Positions 11,725 through 22,085 of a stretch of 64,000 nucleotides of DNA are shown piece by piece (the stretch's first letter is position 1; every line of letters begins with the position of its first letter). Under the pieces are notes generated by a model, which had not been told where the DNA came from, made no database searches, and worked only from the letters and a program-made list of their open reading frames with translations. The translations under genes were made by a program, and so were the position numbers. The stretch covers positions 60,899,766-60,963,765 of the forward strand of contig NC_072801.1 of the NCBI RefSeq assembly GCF_028583425.1. Direction: 5' to 3'. This DNA is from Eublepharis macularius. Lineage: Eukaryota > Chordata > Lepidosauria > Squamata > Eublepharidae.

Positions 11725-12904
11725 GTAGATTGCTTCGCATGCCCTCATTAGGGATGCTTCTGAAATGTTCTTCCTAGTTAGCTTGAAGAGAAAGAATGTG
11801 GCCTCTTGCTGATACTTCAGGAGAGATAATACTATAGCACTGTAGGAGGATTGGGTAGTGCAGATGGCCACAGGCCACAGGGAGGCAACCATAGAAGTGA
11901 GGCCTGGTGAGGCTGGGTGGGAGGCTGGATCTGAGAAGAGAGAAGCTTCCTCTGACAGCATTAGCCTCCTCCTGGTCCCCAGTGAGAGTTGTGAAGTCCA
12001 CCCAGGCAACCTGTTGGAGGGTGGGTTCTGGGTGGTGGTGAGTACTTTCCCCCATTTTTCTCTTTGCGTGTGCACACACTCCCATACTCCCACTAATGAC
12101 ATCACTTCTGTTGTGACCTGAAACTCTATGGCATAGCCTGGAAGTGACATTATAGCACACACAAAGCCATATGTTTTTGCTGTGCTTTGGCAAGATGCCA
12201 TTGCTTCTGGTCACAACAGAAGTGATGTCATCAGCAGGAGTTCAGGAGAGCATGAATGCATGCATGGCAAATTCCCTGAGCTGCCTGCCAATGGCAGGCA
12301 CTCTGGGCAGCCTGCCTCTTCCCACTGATTGCCAACAATAAGGGGATAGAGGCTGGAATCCCTCGGAGATTGCCACCATTGGCAGACAACAGGGAACCCT
12401 ATACCCAGTTGGAGGTGTGACCTGGGCCTCCAGGTCCCTTAGGCCTCAGATGGGGTTGTCAGGACTCCTGCTATGGTCTCACTGTCTACCATGTGCTCTG
12501 ACAGGCAGCAAGTGATTTTTTTTTAAAGTTAGCATTGTGTGCCCTACAATGTAACTTCCAGGTAAAGCCATAGAGTTTCCAACGATTCCTAGAGCTACCC
12601 ACTATCACTTCCAGGGGTTCCCAGAAGCAAGGTATGAGATGCCACATGCACTCATGTTACTGTCCCCCCAAAAACTTTTGCCAGTGGCCAGACATGGTCT
12701 GTCAACCCTAGCATCAGATGTGGAGGGGAGGGAGTTAGGCTCACATGGATCCTCCTCCTTCCCTCTTGTCAGGGACTGCAGTGGTTTAAATTACCCTTGT
12801 AGCCCTTGTATGCTCCATCTCCTGCTGCCTAAACCAATTGGCCCTTGAAGGTATCCCGCCCTCCAGCTGGGCTCCACCCCTGCAACCTCTCCCAGCCAAC
12901 CTCC

Positions 12905-13090
12905 AGGGCCATTAAGTGGTTCAAATCCCACTACTGCCGTGAGCTCAGTAGGTGGCCTTAGGTAAGCCATTCCTCTCATCCCCAGCTGTATTGTGGGGAT
13001 AATAATAACACTAACTTGTTCACCGCTCTGGGTGAGGCACTAATCTGTCTAGAAGAGTATATAAGCACTATTGTCATTGTTGTTGTTATA
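12905..13090 (+). repeat. tRNA-derived SINE, 5'-truncated
   Basis: The segment starts near a B-box-like GGTTCAAATCCCACTACTG and continues GTGAGCTCAGTAGGTGGCC, CACTAACTTGTTCACCGCTC and GAGTATATAAGCACTATTGT, then ends in a TTG-rich tail. The element at 29082-29350 is a fuller copy of the same family. It is typical of squamate SINEs. Confidence 0.65.
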
Positions 13091-13718
13091 TTGGACCCTT
13101 GTTGTGCCTACCAGGTATATCTCTGCTGGCTAGCTGAACTGTGGTGCTGGGGCTAGCATGACTGCACAGCCTGGACACTTCCCTGCTAGTCAGCATGTTT
13201 GGCATTGCTGCACCTTTTGGCGGTGCCCCCAGGCCCTGATAGCGAGCAGAGCTGCAAGCAGAGCTCCAAACCCCTGGTACCAGTTCGGCGTGTTTGCTGG
13301 TGTGAGTCAGCGTATCAGATCACTCAGGCTCTCCATGGGCGTCAAGAAGTGGTTGGTGGGGACGTTTGCTGGAACAGGCTGGGCTGCTCTGCCCTCTTCT
13401 GGACAGGCAGCTTCCTAGAGCTCAGTTAGTGTCTGTTTCACTCTCCTCTAGCTAGGATAAGAAAATATGCAGTGAGTAGAAAAATGATTGTTGCCATGTC
13501 TCTTCTTAGATAATCTTGCTTGGCTGTGGTTCAATTTATATAGAGAGCTACCTTTTAAAATAATGAGCTTTCAGTTCTTATGAAACAGTTGATTCATTCC
13601 ATCAGTTTAAAATTTTGGGTGAAAGCTGTGTTGGTCAAGAAGTAGAAGCAATCAAACATTCCAAAAAACAGAACCAAGAAATTGCTGCATGTTAATAATG
13701 GAGGCAGATGGTGCTTAT

Positions 13719-13978
13719 CAGGGCTTTTTTTCTGGGGAAAGAGTTGGTGGAACTCAGTGGGTTGCCCTTGGAGAAAATGGTCACATGGCTGGTGGCCCCG
13801 CCCCCTGATCTCCAGACAGAGGGGAGTTTAGTTTGTCCTCCACGCTGCTGAGCGGCGCAGAGGGCAATCTAAACTCCCCTCTGTCTGGAGATCAGGGGGT
13901 GGGGCCACCAGCCATGTGACCATTTTCAAGAGGTTCCGGAACTCCGTTCCACAGCATTCCTGCTGAAAAAAAGCCCTG
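13719..13978. mobile_element. hAT-type palindromic MITE with 8-bp target duplication
   Basis: The ends read CAGGGCTTTTTTTC and GAAAAAAAGCCCTG and are flanked by perfect GTGCTTAT copies at 13711-13718 and 13979-13986. An 8-bp duplication and CA-G termini indicate hAT mobilisation. Long inner arms (GGTCACATGGCTGGTGGCCC and AGACAGAGGGGAGTTTAG) make it a near-complete foldback of 260 bp. Relatives sit at 19075-19240 and about 22000-22085. Confidence 0.9.
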
Positions 13979-14211
13979 GTGCTTATTATCTGTCACTTAT
14001 GGCTATGGGAGCATCACCTTGCAATCCTATCAAGCTCCCAATAGCTCCCCATCTCCTCTTTTGCCCCTTGCTGCTGCCTCCTCCCACTGTTAAGGAGCAA
14101 CAAGAAGGGACAATCTCCATCCTCTCCATTCTGCCTCTCCAAATTTCATGTGATGTTCCCAGATCTGGAAGAAAGTTTTTCCTCTGCTTAACTTTTCTTT
14201 TCTTGTCTCAG

Positions 14212-14502
14212 ATCATGCTCTGCCCAGGCCCAGTATCTCCCTGAGCCCTGGCAGGATTGCTTTCCTGGAAAGCAACATCACCATTCACTGCCGAGGCAAA
14301 GGTCCAATTGATAAGTTCTATCTTCATAAGACTGACTATCCAAGCATAGCACAATCAAAGGAGCCAGATGGGGAGATGGCCATCTTTCCCATTATGAAGG
14401 TGTCCCAAAGGGATGGAGGGAGTTATCACTGTAGCTACAGACCCCCATCGGCACCGTTTAACTCCTCAAAGATCAGCGATGATATGGAGTTGTTCATATT
14501 AG
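14212..14502 (+). CDS. Ig-domain exon 5 (type alpha) of LRC-type receptor
   Basis: A 291-bp phase 1-1 exon lies between CTTGTCTCAG and ATTAG|GTAAGG. It reads HALPRPSISLSPGRIAFLES, NITIHCRGKGP (B-strand Cys), DKFYLHKTDYP (C strand), GGSYHCSYRPP (F-strand Cys) and SSKISDDMELFIL. The CSYRP plus SSK-x-SDD ending is the signature of the alpha-type exons 3, 5 and 7. It joins exons 4 and 6 in frame. Confidence 0.88.
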
Positions 14503-15119
14503 GTAAGGCTCCCTTCCAGAGTAACAATATTGGTAACCCAAATGAGTATATCTTTATTCTCTAACCTTATACTGAAATTAGAGGTGTGGAGCATTCCTGT
14601 AACACAGGGTGTTTTCAAAGTGAGAGCAGAATGTGAAAGCATGGATGGGAAGGTAGACCACTTTCTTTGCTGGCCTATAAAGACATGACTCCCTACGTTA
14701 TGGTCTTTAGGATCGCAGCTACTTTCCTTGTGTACAATGTGTTGACTTACACCTGTCTTCAGTGAATGCCTGGAAGCACTGAGGAACAAGCGACTGTCAT
14801 TCCCTTGGCCTTTTCCGCACAGGCAATTTTTGGAGCTTTGGCCCCATACTTCTTCAGGTTTTCTTCCGAAGTTCACCTTTTGCATGCAGGCAGAAAATTT
14901 GGAAGAGAACCCTTGAAATGCCGCATTGAAATCTGAAGGGGGAGTTAAGCGTAAGGACTTTAGAAGGAAACCTGAAGAGGTATGGGGCAAAAAGTAGCAA
15001 AAACTTCTGGTGCAGAAAAGGTCCCTGTCAATCTGTATCTTTGAGGTCATGTAAAATGTAGGATGTTTCAACGATGCACAGCAATGTGATATCACTATTC
15101 CATCTCTTCCTTCGTATAG

Positions 15120-15416
15120 GCCCTTGGCTGTCCAGACCCACCATCTCCCTCAGCCCCATGCGGGCATTAGCCCCAGGAGGCCATGTCACCGTCTATTGCC
15201 GAAACCAATACTGGCGACCAGCCATTAAATTCTACCTTCAAAAGCCTGGAGACCAGGAGCCTCAGCATCTCATGGAGACTGATGGGGCCACGGGCAAAAT
15301 CAGCATCAGCAATTTGAGCCTGGAGGATGCAGGGAAATACAGCTGCAGCTTCTGTCCTGAATTAAAACCTTTTCTCATCTCAATTGCCAGTGACCCCGTG
15401 GAATTGCTGATAACAG
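15120..15416 (+). CDS. Ig-domain exon 6 (type beta) of LRC-type receptor, GC splice donor
   Basis: A 297-bp phase 1-1 exon starts after CTTCGTATAG. It encodes GPWLSRPTISLSPMRALAPG, HVTVYCRNQYW, IKFYLQKPGDQEPQHLMETD, SISNLSLEDAGKYSCSFC and SDPVELLIT. It has the normal Phe-Tyr-Leu C strand, unlike exons 2 and 4. The donor is ACAG|GCAAAG, so it would need the rare but known GC-AG splice type. It lies only 617 bp from exon 5, the shortest intron of the ladder, so exons 5 and 6 look like a compact two-domain unit. Confidence 0.85.
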
Positions 15417-15479
15417 GCAAAGTAGTCGAATTTGCTTGCTTTATTTGATACCATTCTAGTGTCTTATTTAAAGTGTGTG

Positions 15480-15665
15480 TGTGTAAAGTATCATCAAGTC
15501 ACAACTGACTTATGGCGACCCCTGCTGGGGCTTCCCAGGTAAGTGAGAAGCAGAGGTGGTTTGCCAGTGCCTTCCTCTGAAGAGTCTTCCTTGGTGGTCT
15601 CCCATCCAGGTACTGACTTTGCTTAGGTCCTGAGATCTGACAAAATCGGGCTATACTATGCTGCC
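15480..15665 (-). repeat. 5S-rRNA-derived SINE, minus strand
   Basis: The reverse complement of 15590-15660 reads like part of 5S rRNA: ATGGGAGACC-type end, CTAAGCAAAGTCAGTACCTG and GCCCGATTTTGTCAGATCTC. The remainder (TTGCCAGTGCCTTCCTCTG and GAGAAGCAGAGG) is the conserved SINE body. A 5S head is known for SINE3/AmnSINE-type families. It is a retroposon and not a functional 5S gene. Confidence 0.6.
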
Positions 15666-16933
15666 TTCCTTCGACGCCTTATTTAAGATATTAGATGAAT
15701 ATTTGCAGCTTTGTCTGTGCGTTTCTGGGAGCAAAGAAATACAAGGTGGTTTTTCCAGAGCTCTTCGAGAGGGATCAGTTTGAAGTCACTTCTTGAAGTT
15801 CCATTTCCAGCTGCAAAGGAGGGAAGGAAGAATATAAAGACTATGACCAGCAGCCTGTCCACCTGTGACACCACCGCTTCTGCCTGCCTGACTCTTCCTC
15901 CATCTGCCAGGTTAGCTCTCCATCTGCTGCCTCCACTGTGAGGAGGTGGATGAGGCTGAGCCAACCAAAGCATGCTGTCTGTGCAAGCAGGATGAACTGG
16001 TTGTTGGAAGGGAGGACCAGGGCACCACGATTCTTGGCCCCCTGGTCATCCTGGAAATCCATAGAGTCAGGCAAGTTGGTTTCATAATCTCCCTTGAAAG
16101 ATGACATTGCATGCATTGAAATGCAAGTAGAAGGCGAAGCTGTTATGAGTATGCAGGCCCTACCCCCACCCACTACATGCAATTTCTTGGTCAAGAACAC
16201 TGTTTGTTATGCAAACATTGGGTTTACACTCCATAAATGCTCAAGGGTTCAGCACAAACTGGTTAGAAGAAGAACCAGTTTTGTCCCTTTCTCAGTTCCT
16301 TCTGAATCCCAAACTGCAGAGGTTAGCTTAATATCCATTCTTAAACTGCTTATCCATTCGTATGCTGTAGAGGTTAGCTGAATATTCATACTTTTGGTAA
16401 TGGATACTGACCAGGAGAACAGAGATGATCCCTGATAGGTATAGCCAGAGAGCAAGCCTGTTTCAGAAGGAGGAAGACGTTTTGAGACGTTTAAGAGAGG
16501 AGACATCTTGGCATTCTGAAGGAGACACGCACACAGGTGCATGGTCTGAAGACAGAAGGCCAGCAAATGGTGGAGGAAGGTAAACATGATATAAACAGGA
16601 ACCATGAAAATAGTTCCCTCCCTCAACATCATAGGAAACAATGTTTGATCTAGAGAAAGAGGACTGTGCCTTACGCAGTTTTGATCTTCCTACACTTAGA
16701 GACTGTGATATTTTGCTGTTGTTTTCGCTATTTATCGCTGATGACCACGTATACAGCTAAAGACAGTTGTTTTCTTTTTCTGAAACTGGGGTATTTGGAC
16801 TTTGAACCCTGATAGAAAGCCTAAGTAAGGCACGTTTTACAAAGAAAAGGCAAGAAAACTGCTTCAGGTTTCGAAGGTTTCCCTGTTCCCAGGACATGGA
16901 GTTAGGCAAAGAGATGTTTGATTTTGGACACAA

Positions 16934-17085
16934 AGGCCGTTTCCACACACATTAAATAATGCACTTTCGATGCACTTTAGTTATCCTTTAGAAGTGGATT
17001 TTTTGTTCCACACATGGAAAATCAGTTACAAATGTGCACTAAAGCGTATTGAAAGTGGATTATTTAACGTGTGTGGAAACGGCCT
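16934..17085. mobile_element. Palindromic MITE with AGGCCGTTTCC termini
   Basis: The left end AGGCCGTTTCCACACACATT is matched by the inverted right end AACGTGTGTGGAAACGGCCT, and internal arms GATGCACTTTAG and GAAAGTGGATTATTTAA also pair. The total is 152 bp. A similar foldback occurs at 29573-29725. Confidence 0.75.
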
Positions 17086-17649
17086 GAGTCTAACTGCAGG
17101 TCATCAGTCTGCATTCCTGCAATCCTGGAGGCAGCAGAGAATGAACCCTATTTGTGCAAGGGAGCCTTTGGAATAAGCTGAAGAAATGCAATTCTCGGTT
17201 AGGGCTTCTAGCCTGAAGTCTGGGCCAGCTGAGTAAATTCCCCATTCTCCATGGTAAAAATGAGTGCCCATGGGATCTATTTTATTGCAGATTTGACGGG
17301 CCTTAGTACCTCAGTAAGTTTCTCAACAGTCCTCTTAATGAGAAGCTAAATAAACATTCAAAATAGTAGCATTTGCAGATTAAATAGTTGTTAAATTGCT
17401 AATGAAAATTCAGCTTTGCAGCATGGCGCATAAAGCTAGCAATGAGTGTAAGAATCTATGCCAAGGACCTTTTGTTGCAGGATGGGCACCCAGCATGGTA
17501 TGAGGGGAGTGCTATGATGTGCCTGTTTGAATGCCAGAGTCTCTCTTCTGTTGCTCAAAAGTAACATCATATGTCTAACTGAAATGTGGCTTAGTCTAAG
17601 AATGGCTCTTGTGACATCTTCTTGTGACCTGTCTTCCTTCAATTCACAG

Positions 17650-17940
17650 ATCCTGATTGGCCCAGGCCCAATATCTCCCTGAGCCCTGGCAGGATGGCAT
17701 TCCCTGGTGACAACATCACAATTAAGTGCTGGGTCAAAGATCCAATAGAGACATTCTATCTTTGGAAGTATGGAAATACGACAAAAACACAATCCATGAT
17801 GGCACATGGGAATGTGGCCAACTTTTCTATCAATAATGTGCAACTGGACAACAGAGGAAACTACAGCTGCAGCTACAGACCCCAGTCAGCGTATTTCAGG
17901 TCCTCGAAGCCAAGCATCTCAGTGCAAGTGTTCATATTCG
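17650..17940 (+). CDS. Ig-domain exon 7 (type alpha) of LRC-type receptor
   Basis: A 291-bp phase 1-1 exon lies between AATTCACAG and ATTCG|GTGAGG. It reads PDWPRPNISLSPGRMAFPGD, NITIKCWVKDP (B-strand Cys), ETFYLWKYGN (C strand), NRGNYSCSYRP (F-strand Cys) and SSKPSISVQVFIF. It belongs to the alpha group with exons 3 and 5. Splicing to exon 8 would give a junction Ala codon and keep the frame. N-glycosylation sites are present at NIT, NTT and NYS. Confidence 0.88.
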
Positions 17941-18014
17941 GTGAGGTTCTAATGCAGCATGCTTTAGATGAACCCTGCTTTAGATCCTTTATGATTTAGA
18001 TCCTTATGAACCCT

Positions 18015-18228
18015 GGGCCGTTTCCAGATGGCTTACCTGAAGCCGCTCCATGCCGCAATGTTGTGGATCGTGCCGGGGAAAATGCAAAATACCATGTTTT
18101 CTCGCGCGAGTTTTGCGTGATGTCGCGCAAAACTCGCGCGAGAAAACGCGGTATTTTGCATTTTCCCCAGCACGATCCACAACATTGCGGCATGGAGCGG
18201 CTTCAGGTAAGCCATCTGGAAACGGCCC
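18015..18228. mobile_element. CpG-rich near-perfect palindromic MITE
   Basis: The left arm GGGCCGTTTCCAGATGGCTT is paired with AAGCCATCTGGAAACGGCCC at the right. Arms continue through GAAGCCGCTCCATGCCGCAA, ATCGTGCCGGGGAAAATGC and CTCGCGCGAGTTTTGCG to a very short centre. The element starts 75 bp after the exon 7 donor. Retained CpGs and few arm mismatches suggest recent insertion. The family is unknown; the start resembles the AGGCCGTTTCC MITE at 16934. Confidence 0.8.
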
Positions 18229-18389
18229 CGCTTGGTGTCATTTAACCCTCAGAAACTCTAACCAGATTTAGATGAAGTATTTAACTTAGCAGAAAATTCA
18301 TGGTACGGACCATCCTGGAACATAGGAAATGGAACAGAAAGCAGATTCCAGCCTGCAAAGTGAACATATCTTACCTCACGAAACACACA

Positions 18390-18485
18390 TTTCATAACCC
18401 AATAACATACTTTGTAAACCACTCTGAGTGGGTGTTAAGTTGTCCTGAAAGGCAGTATATAAATCAAATGTTGTTGTTATTCATT
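18390..18485 (+). repeat. L2-like LINE 3' tail
   Basis: GTAAACCACTCTGAGTGGGT, then GGCAGTATATAAATC and a TTGTTGTT tail match the common L2-type 3' end of squamates. Only the 3' tip is present. Confidence 0.55.
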
Positions 18486-18773
18486 TTTGATGGATTTAAC
18501 TTCAGCCAACTGTCCCTCGACCAACTGCAGCATCCAGGCACTGGGCAAGGACCGAGATTTCAGCTTCTGGTTGCTTATCCAATAGGATACAGATTTGCAT
18601 ATAAATATTGAATAGCATTGGGGAAAGAATTGATCCCTGAGGGATTCCTCAGGAGAGTTCCTGCCATGCTGACTTCTCATCCCCAATGGCAACCCAAAAA
18701 AGTTTCCTTGGAGGAATAAGGAGAACAAAGCCAAAGGAGTTCCCCTTACAACCAAGCAGTTGACTATAACTGA

Positions 18774-18891
18774 GGGCCAAGCTACAAGTGATGAATGACA
18801 CTTGAACGGCAAGTGGATTGAGTGGAGGGCAAGTGAACAGGGAGAAAAACACTTGCTGTTCAAGTGTCATTTGTCACTTGTAGCTTGGCCC
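18774..18891. mobile_element. Palindromic MITE, AAGTGACGAATGACACTTG family, copy 3
   Basis: The termini GGGCCAAGCTACAAGTGATG and ATTTGTCACTTGTAGCTTGG are inverted repeats. TGA flanks both ends (18771-18773 and 18892-18894). At 118 bp, the arms include ACACTTGAACGGCAAGTG. Confidence 0.8.
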
Positions 18892-18894
18892 TGA

Positions 18895-19560
18895 GTGATC
18901 AAGAGTGTCAAATGTTACCAACAGGTCTAACAAAATCAGCAGCTCATGCCCACCTTTATCCAGGTAAAGTTGGAGATTGTCAACCACCACCACCACCAGA
19001 GCTGTCTCAATGCCAAATCCAGGCCTTAAACTAGACAGGAGTGGGTCCTGGAGCCATTCTGATATCATCAGCTTCAGGGGTTTTTTTCTGGGAAAAGAGG
19101 TGGCGGAACTCTCAAGAGGGAAATGAGGAAGAAACTTACAGGATTCTTTGAAATCATATTATTTTCAAGCATTATTGCCAAGTATTTTCAAGAGATGCCG
19201 GAACTCCGTTCCCCCATGTTCCCCCTGAAAAAGAGCCCTAATCAGCTCAATTACATTGCCCAGAAATGGTAGATTCAGCTAGGCATTAATTTGCTAGTTC
19301 ATTCATATCAAAGGAGGTTTTCTTCAAAAACAGTCTTACTATCACCTCCTTAAGTGAACTAAAGAATTGACCCTGTGGGAGAGAGAGATTAATAATCTCC
19401 TGCAAGGAACTTGCCATCGCATCCCAGCAAGACTTTAACAACCAGGAGGGGCAGGGGTCTAATGAGCAGGTGGTAGGCCTCACACCACCCAGGATTCTGT
19501 CAAAATCTTGAAGTCTGCTCTTAATTTCTCTTAACTCCACTTTAAACCAAGGAGCTAAAT
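18895..19560 (-). repeat. L2 LINE reverse-transcriptase fragment, minus strand
   Basis: Minus-strand translation of 19286-19540 gives ILGGVRPTTCSLDPCPSWLL, INLSLPQGQFFSSLKEVIVR and NELAN, the N-terminal RT region of L2-type LINEs. 18874-19068 gives SLRPGFGIETALVVVV and LLILLDLLVTFDTLDH, the next RT motif. The piece is split by the hAT MITE at 19075-19240 and carries stops, so it is inactive. Confidence 0.75.
19075..19240. mobile_element. hAT-type MITE inserted in L2 fragment
   Basis: It starts CAGGGGTTTTTTTCTGGG and ends CCTGAAAAAGAGCCCTA. It is flanked by ATCAGCTT (19067-19074) and ATCAGCTC (19241-19248), a 7-of-8 matching target duplication. The inner GATGCCGGAACTCCGTTC block matches the copy at 13719-13978. 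Confidence 0.8.
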
Positions 19561-20048
19561 AGAGTCAAAGGCAAAAAGGGCATCAGGGAGCAATCCGATC
19601 GATGGCCCCTTCAAGACCCTTGTAACAGAACTCAGTGAACTCATTGAGGGAATTGCTGCTAAGCCCAGGGGAATTCCACAGAGAATTCCAGAACCCATTT
19701 GGATCCATAAGTCTCTGTGGGTGAGCCAAAATACGCTGGCACCCTTGCAGGGAAGCATAAAGATCTTCAAACCAGCCCTCAGAAGGAAATTATCTGACCT
19801 TGGCACCAGTTTATGGTGTTATTCAGATCCACCCCTTTGCAAAAGATCAAATCCAGCATGTGGCCTGCTTCATGAGAGGGAGTCAATACAACCTGGTAGA
19901 ATCCCAGTGCTGCTGTGGTCCTGACTCTGTCAGGAGATTGAGAGTGTGGTTGGATCCCACACTATCCATGAACAAGCTAGTGTCCATGGTGCGGACACTG
20001 GCATCCTACCATCTCCACCGAGCCTGCCAGTTATTTCTGTTTGTCTCA

Positions 20049-20696
20049 GAGCCTCACTACAAGTGACATTTTTCACGTGAAGGACACTTGATCATTTTCG
20101 CAAGTTTTTCTGGGAATTGAAGTCCCTCTCCCCCACCCCTTTTCCTTCTGTTCCTTCCCCTCTCTGTTAGTATCGCTACCTGAAGAGACAGAGAAAGCCA
20201 GCGGCGGCAGCAGCTTTTGCAAATCATCTTGCTGGGGGTGGGGTGGGGGGTGGGGGGGTAACGCTCTGGAGAAAGCTGACATGTCGGTGAAGTCCTAGTG
20301 TCTTTCCCCTCTGTTAGAATCGCTGCCTGAAAAGCCAGAGAAAGCCTGCGGTAATAGCAGCTTTTGCAAATCGTTCCTCCAGTCACAAGCCTGCTCTCAA
20401 CGATCTTTGGGGGCGGGCAGCTGCAACTTTCTCCCTTCCCTGGACATCCTGCTCAGCTTCACCAACATGTCAGCTTTCTCCAGAGCATCCCACCCACCCC
20501 GCCCCGGAGCAAGACGATTTCCAAAAGCTGCTGCTGCTGCTGCTGCTGGCTTTCTCTGTCTCTTCAGGCAGCGATTCTTACAGAGAGGGGAAGGAACAGA
20601 AGGAAAAGGGGTGGGGGAGAGGGACTTCAGTTCCCAGAAAAACTTGCGAAAATGATCAAGTGTCCTTCACGTGAAAAATGTCACTTGTAGAGGCTC
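20049..20696. mobile_element. 648-bp foldback MITE nested in L2
   Basis: The termini GAGCCTCACTACAAGTGAC and GTCACTTGTAGAGGCTC are inverted. Arms continue with TTTTTCACGTGAAGGACACT, GATCATTTTCGCAAGTTTTT and a GGGACTTCAGTTCCCAGAAA block. TCA flanks both sides (20046-20048 and 20697-20699). Shared TACAAGTGAC...ACACTTG termini and the same 3-bp target tie it to the smaller AAGTGACGAATGAC family. Confidence 0.85.
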
Positions 20697-20964
20697 TCAG
20701 TCTGGCCTTGCCACAGTGATTCATGCTATGGTCACCTCTCACCTTGACTCTGCATCTCACTCTGTGTAGGGCGACCCTTAATGTTGCTTCAGAGAGTTCA
20801 GTTGGCACAGAATGCAGTTGCTAGACTGCTGACCAGCACACCATGGTCAGTGCAGATCACTTTGATTTTGAAGCAGCTGCACTGGCTTCCAGTTGGCTTC
20901 TGAATCAAATTCAAGATGTTGGTCTTAACATTTAAAGCCCTTAATGGTCTGAGAGCCTAATACC

Positions 20965-21026
20965 TATAGGACCGCCCGTACTGGCCAAGTGCTGTAATAA
21001 ATTATTATTATTATTATAGGACCGCC
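20965..21026 (+). repeat. 38-bp retroposed tail with 12-bp target duplication
   Basis: TATAGGACCGCC occurs at 20965-20976 and again at 21015-21026. Between them are 38 bp reading CGTACTGGCCAAGTGCTG followed by AATAAATTATTATTATT. This has the shape of an extremely 5'-truncated LINE or SINE insertion consisting of little more than its 3' tail. Confidence 0.75.
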
Positions 21027-21999
21027 TCTCCTGGTATAATCTCCCACGTGTCCTACAGTCTGCAGCTCAGGGCCTGTTGGTGGTTCCTGGCCCGAGGGCC
21101 ATTTGACTGTCTTCAACCAGTGGGCTTTCATGGTTGTTGTGACTCCCTCCCTCTGGAAGGCATTAACAGCAGCAACTTGCTTCCTCTGGGATTTGGTGAA
21201 ATTCCAGGCGGCCTTTAAAACAGATGTTTTGTCTGGCATTTGGAGGCTGATTCAGGTATTCTTAATGGCTTGACTCCATATGATATATTTGTTATGAACA
21301 ATGGGCATGAGTAGGATTTAGTGATGGCTCTGTTCTTTTAGATGTATGGATTTTAATGTTTGTATTTTATTACATTATTAGTTTTTAATGTTTACATTTC
21401 TATATTATCAGTTTTAATATTTGCATTTCTATTATTTTAATAATGTATTTTATATGTATATTGTAAACTGCCTCGAGCACTAAATATGGTGGAGAGGCAG
21501 TATACAAATAAAATAAATAAATAAATCCTACCTAAGATCTATTCCTGAGCACAGTTTAGAGAGATTAAAGATTTGAAGAGAGAGAGAGAGAGAGAGATGG
21601 AAGTTCTCTTGCATTCTCTTGTGCAGTGCTGTTTTTCCCTTGCGCTTCAGTCACTGGCATGAGTCACTTCCGGGAAGTGACATCATCACAAAGGGGGGGG
21701 GGCTAGCACTGTAAACTAAAGTGCAGGGTGAGAGGATGCCCTCGTCCCTCTGGCATGAGACGAAGTGGGTGCCCAAACGGTGGGCCAGCAGGTTTTTTAA
21801 CCTACTGCCCCGCCACAATTCTTGATGCGAGAGGGGAAATGGGATTCCCTTGTTCCTCCGGCATCAGGCGAAGTGGGTGCCCGAGCAGCGGGGTGGCAGG
21901 TTTTTAAACCTACCACCTTGCTGTGCTTCCTTCACCTGGTGAGGGGATTTCCTGTCCCTCTGGCCTTGGGCACAGTGGACACCTGAGCGGCAGGGTGGC

Positions 22000-22085
22000 A
22001 GGTGCTCACAGGGCTACTGGCCACGCGAGCATTTTCAAGAGGTGCCGGAACACCATTCCACCATGTTCCTGCTGAAAAAGCCCTA
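22000..22085 (+). repeat. Partial hAT MITE right end
   Basis: CATTTTCAAGAGGTGCCGGA, then CACCATTCCACCATGTTCCT and GCTGAAAAAGCCCT match the right ends of the elements at 13719 and 19075. The left end is replaced by a GC-rich repeat starting near 21640. Confidence 0.55.

Larger units (their letters stand above)
11725..14211 (+). other. Intron between Ig exons 4 and 5, with SINE and hAT MITE
   Basis: The intron holds half-sites of the GATGTCACTTC repeat (12095-12110 and 12217-12233), a SINE (12905-13090) and a palindromic hAT MITE (13719-13978). No coding sequence is recognised. Confidence 0.5.
15417..17649 (+). other. Intron between Ig exons 6 and 7, with 5S-like SINE and MITE
   Basis: It contains a 5S-rRNA-related SINE on the minus strand (15480-15665) and a palindromic MITE (16934-17085). 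No coding sequence is recognised in the rest. Confidence 0.5.
19930..21533 (+). repeat. L2 LINE 3' portion, plus strand, interrupted
   Basis: Translation before the interruption gives VWLDPTLSMNKLVSMVRTLA and HLHRACQLFLFVS. After it come WPCHSDSCYGHLSP, then LQLHWLPV-like and LTFKALNGL-like segments, the typical C-terminal part of L2 ORF2. The 3' end has AAACTGCCTCGAGCACT, GGCAGTATACAAATAAA and an (AAAT)n tail. Stops are present, so this is an inactive remnant. A 648-bp foldback (20049-20696) and a 38-bp retroposed tail (20977-21014) are nested in it. Confidence 0.8.

Noticed and set aside
15590-15660. 5S rRNA gene on the minus strand
   Set aside because: Only part of 5S is present, several conserved bases are changed and it is joined to a SINE body, so it is a retroposon.
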